Shown here piece after piece: positions 26,573 through 28,968 of a DNA stretch of 28,968 nt; within the stretch, counting starts at the first letter, position 1, and each line of letters begins with the position of its first letter. The position numbers were made by a program, and so were the translations under genes. The notes under the pieces were generated by a model. That model searched no databases, had not been told where the DNA came from, and worked only from the letters and a program-made list of their open reading frames with translations. Source of the stretch: Ureaplasma sp. (GTDB lineage Bacteria > Bacillota_I > Bacilli_A > Mycoplasmatales > Mycoplasmoidaceae); the NCBI GenBank assembly GCA_020024775.1, contig JAHHTF010000009.1, positions 1 to 28,968 on the forward strand. Direction: 5' to 3'.

Positions 26573-28968
26573 TTATTTTAAAACATAAGAATTATTTCTT
26601 ATATATTCTGTAATATCATTAATTGCACTTTCTCTATCTTCATATGTATATTCCTTATTGTTAAATGATACTGTATACAAACAAAATACATTGTTTCTTA
26701 ATTTAATTTGTACAAACTTATTATCAACCATTTTATCAGTTCTATACATTATAAATTCTTCATCTGGATTTATTCTATATGCTCTTTTAGAATTTGATAA
26801 TACCATTTGGATACTGTCCACAAATTGCGGAGCTCCACAAATTGGGAATGGTCTAGTTGCTGATATTCTTTCAACATTATTACCTGGGTCCATAAAATTA
26901 ATTTTAATTGGAACATTAAATTGTAAATATTTATCGACTAATTGTTTATATTGTTCATTATTGAAAGCTAATTCTGAACTAAAATCTATATTTGTGAAAG
27001 ATGGATTTATAAATTGTGATGATTCTAATGCTTTGCAGAATTTCATTTGCTTTTCTCTACTGATTCCAGCAATTGATTCGTCATACAATTTAACTGCTTC
27101 ATTAACATTATCATCCATTAATTTATCACTTTCAGAAGACAAGAATTCTACATTTCCCAAATCTGAAATTCTTTTATTGTACAAACCTAATGAATCTTTT
27201 AAACCACAAAGATTTGTTTGAACACCCAAATTCAATGATTCATTAAAAGAGTTTATTGGTTCTAATGCATTGTCAACTACACCATCTGAATGAACTGATA
27301 AATTAAAATCAGTTGGGTCGATCGAGAATGATGAATCATAATTTTGTTGTGATTTTGATGATACATTGAAAAAGTATTTATCAATTGAATTCTTCATGGT
27401 ATTTTTCAATGAAGGAGAAATTTGATTAGCTGACTTATCAAAATAATATGATAACAAAGTAAATAAATCAGCTTGTTCCATACTTCTACCCAATGCTTTT
27501 TTAGTGTCGTTGAAACTTAATTGGTAAAGAGGTGCACCATTATACATTACAAAAAATCCATTATTTGTTTGATTGTTAACCAAATCTTCATTAATCAATG
27601 GAGTTTCAATTTGACTAAAGATGTTGTTTTGAATATCTAAATTTGTGAATTGTTTCAAGAAATTATTTCTAACTAATGATCAATTGTCTTTTGCATTAAT
27701 TGGTTTTTCTTGACCATTACTTTTATCTGACAAAAACATTTTTCTATCAAAGAACCCAATCGATCCTCTACCTGAGTATGTTCCTTTGAAAGAATTAGCA
27801 ATAGAGCTTATCAATTGAGCACCAGTATTATTGTTATTATACGAATTATCTCTATCACTGAAATAATATTCAGAATCTAATCAATCAAATGTATCTTTAC
27901 AAAATTGGGCTTCAGCAGCAGTATAATCTGAATAAACATAGGATTCTACTTTTGAATTTGCTACTGGTTCATCTGGAAAATATTGTTTTCTGATGTTTGT
28001 ATTAGTTAAGATATTTGATAATACCGGTTGATATTCAGCATAATCATTGTTAAATGAACTTCCTAGGAAAAAATGTTCATTTTTAATATTGATATCAAAT
28101 TGATTTTTAACAAAAGTTTTTAGATCAACTTTTTGATTATAACCCAATTGATTCTTAATATTAACTTGGATAAAGTTATAATTAATATCATTTGGATTTT
28201 TAAAAAAATCAGTATGACTTAAATAATCAAACAATTGCATTTGTTCTTTATTTGTTGACTTACTCAACTCTTCATAAGCTAATTTAACAGAAGATTCTAA
28301 AAAGTTGTTTGCCCCCTCAAAAGCAACTTGTCTTAAACCTTGTTTAATTAAATTAGCATTCTTAGTAGAAATATATGGCATAACTCCAAAAGTTAATAAT
28401 GAATAATTTACATTGTTGAATTTATAAGTCGGGATATCTAAAATTCCAGAAATAATTTTACCTTTAGCATCGGGCAAATATGAACCAATTTTTTCATGAC
28501 CTGGGCTAAAAAATTTAGCAATAACAAAATCTTTATTCTTGAAACAAGGTAAAATTTCTTTTAATTTTCTAGCAACATTGTTATCAAAAATTCTTGCTTG
28601 TTGGTATGAAGGGTTAAAAATATGACCACCGACTCTAGGTACATAGTTTCTTTTATACACATCAAATATTTCTCTAAAGTTATAACCTTTAGAAAACACC
28701 CCATTAAGAAATTCAAAATCTTGTAAAGAAAGGTTATCTCTAGAATCAATATAATAATTTCTTACTCTATTCGCAGTTGAAAAGGTTCAACCTAAAAATG
28801 TTTCCTCCTCATTTTCATAACCTTTGTCAAACGGAATAAGATTGAAAGGATTGTATTTTGAAATTAACTGTGGTTTTAAGAAAATTCTTGCTCTTAAAAC
28901 ATTATGACTTAAGATGTAATCTTTAACCCAATCATACATATAATCAAGTAAATGATTTAATATCTTTT
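26573..28968 (-). CDS. Large protein of unknown function, 5' end outside the window (at least 798 aa)
   Basis: The frame is open from the right edge to the TAA at 26573, crossing TGA codons at 27680, 27881 and 28787 read as Trp; the N-terminus is missing, so a signal peptide cannot be judged. The visible part is hydrophilic and rich in Asn, Phe and Tyr, without transmembrane helices, and its composition fits an extracellular or surface protein. Segments with character are GHIFNPSYQQARIFDNN, FFSPGHEKIGSYLPD and RPFPICGAPQFVDSIQ. I recognise no family. It lies directly upstream of the 386-aa lipoprotein gene, separated by 5 nt, and is probably co-transcribed with it. Confidence 0.75.

Noticed and set aside
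26658..27221. Plus-strand open frame of 187 codons opposite the large right-edge gene
   Set aside because: Shadow frame; the minus-strand frame is much longer and continues through TGA=Trp.
310..28968. Apparent frameshifts or pseudogenes at many in-frame TGA codons
   Set aside because: TGA occurs at conserved Trp positions (TruA HGW, RlmN, kinase) and frames are otherwise uninterrupted, so the code is UGA=Trp.
1..28968. CRISPR arrays, insertion sequences, tRNA or rRNA genes
   Set aside because: No regularly spaced repeats, transposase motifs, or tRNA/rRNA signatures were seen on either strand.

Overview
This window is a piece of a low-GC mollicute chromosome that reads UGA as tryptophan. 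Almost every recognisable gene carries in-frame TGA codons (TCA on the plus strand for the many minus-strand genes). Read with the standard code, kinase, phosphatase, RlmN, guanylate kinase, TruA, EcfT and the lipoproteins would all appear broken. Read with UGA=Trp, every gene I describe is intact except the one cut by the right edge. Gene content fits a mycoplasma/ureaplasma-type organism: many surface lipoproteins with a mycoplasma lipobox, a PASTA-less Ser/Thr kinase paired with a PP2C phosphatase, and an ECF transporter core. The blocks gmk..stp-prkC and ecfA1-ecfA2-ecfT-truA are arranged as I remember them in Mycoplasma genitalium. The species cannot be fixed from the sequence; the pneumoniae-group relatives (Malacoplasma/Ureaplasma-like) are my best guess.

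Layout. (1) 1-1275: a lipoprotein of the MKLKSK family behind a lipoprotein-type terminator; the left edge looks like upstream DNA of another leftward gene. (2) 1377-5529, leftward operon of overlapping genes: membrane coiled-coil protein, 100-aa protein, gmk, rlmN, stp, prkC. (3) 5768-16231: three large paralogous leftward lipoproteins (871, 1708 and 672 aa). They share a signal peptide with Cys31 and a C-terminal domain of about 600 aa, but differ in the number of roughly 110-aa modules in between (2, 9 and 0). Two of them have an (AT)n tract in the promoter region, (AT)10 and (AT)9. (4) 16428-20419: leftward operon ecfA1-ecfA2-ecfT-truA, with unusual large insertions in EcfA2 and EcfT. (5) 20564-21520: a second MKLKSK lipoprotein, with an eight-C tract inside a 17-nt promoter spacer. 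(6) 21649-23953: two overlapping polytopic membrane protein genes. (7) Rightward 24018-25210: a 155-aa tail-anchored protein and cmk, then a GC-rich structured intergenic region. (8) 25407-28968: a leftward lipoprotein and a large protein of unknown function cut by the right edge.

The housekeeping blocks make nucleotides (gmk, cmk), modify RNA (rlmN, truA), signal by phosphorylation (prkC/stp) and energise vitamin or metal uptake (ecf). More than a third of the window encodes surface lipoproteins. Their promoter repeats (AT dinucleotides, poly-C), coding repeats (a perfect 24-bp tandem duplication, a Thr-Pro tract) and variable module number together look like an antigen-variation repertoire. 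That conclusion is inference. No rRNA, tRNA, CRISPR array, transposase or recombinase gene was found.
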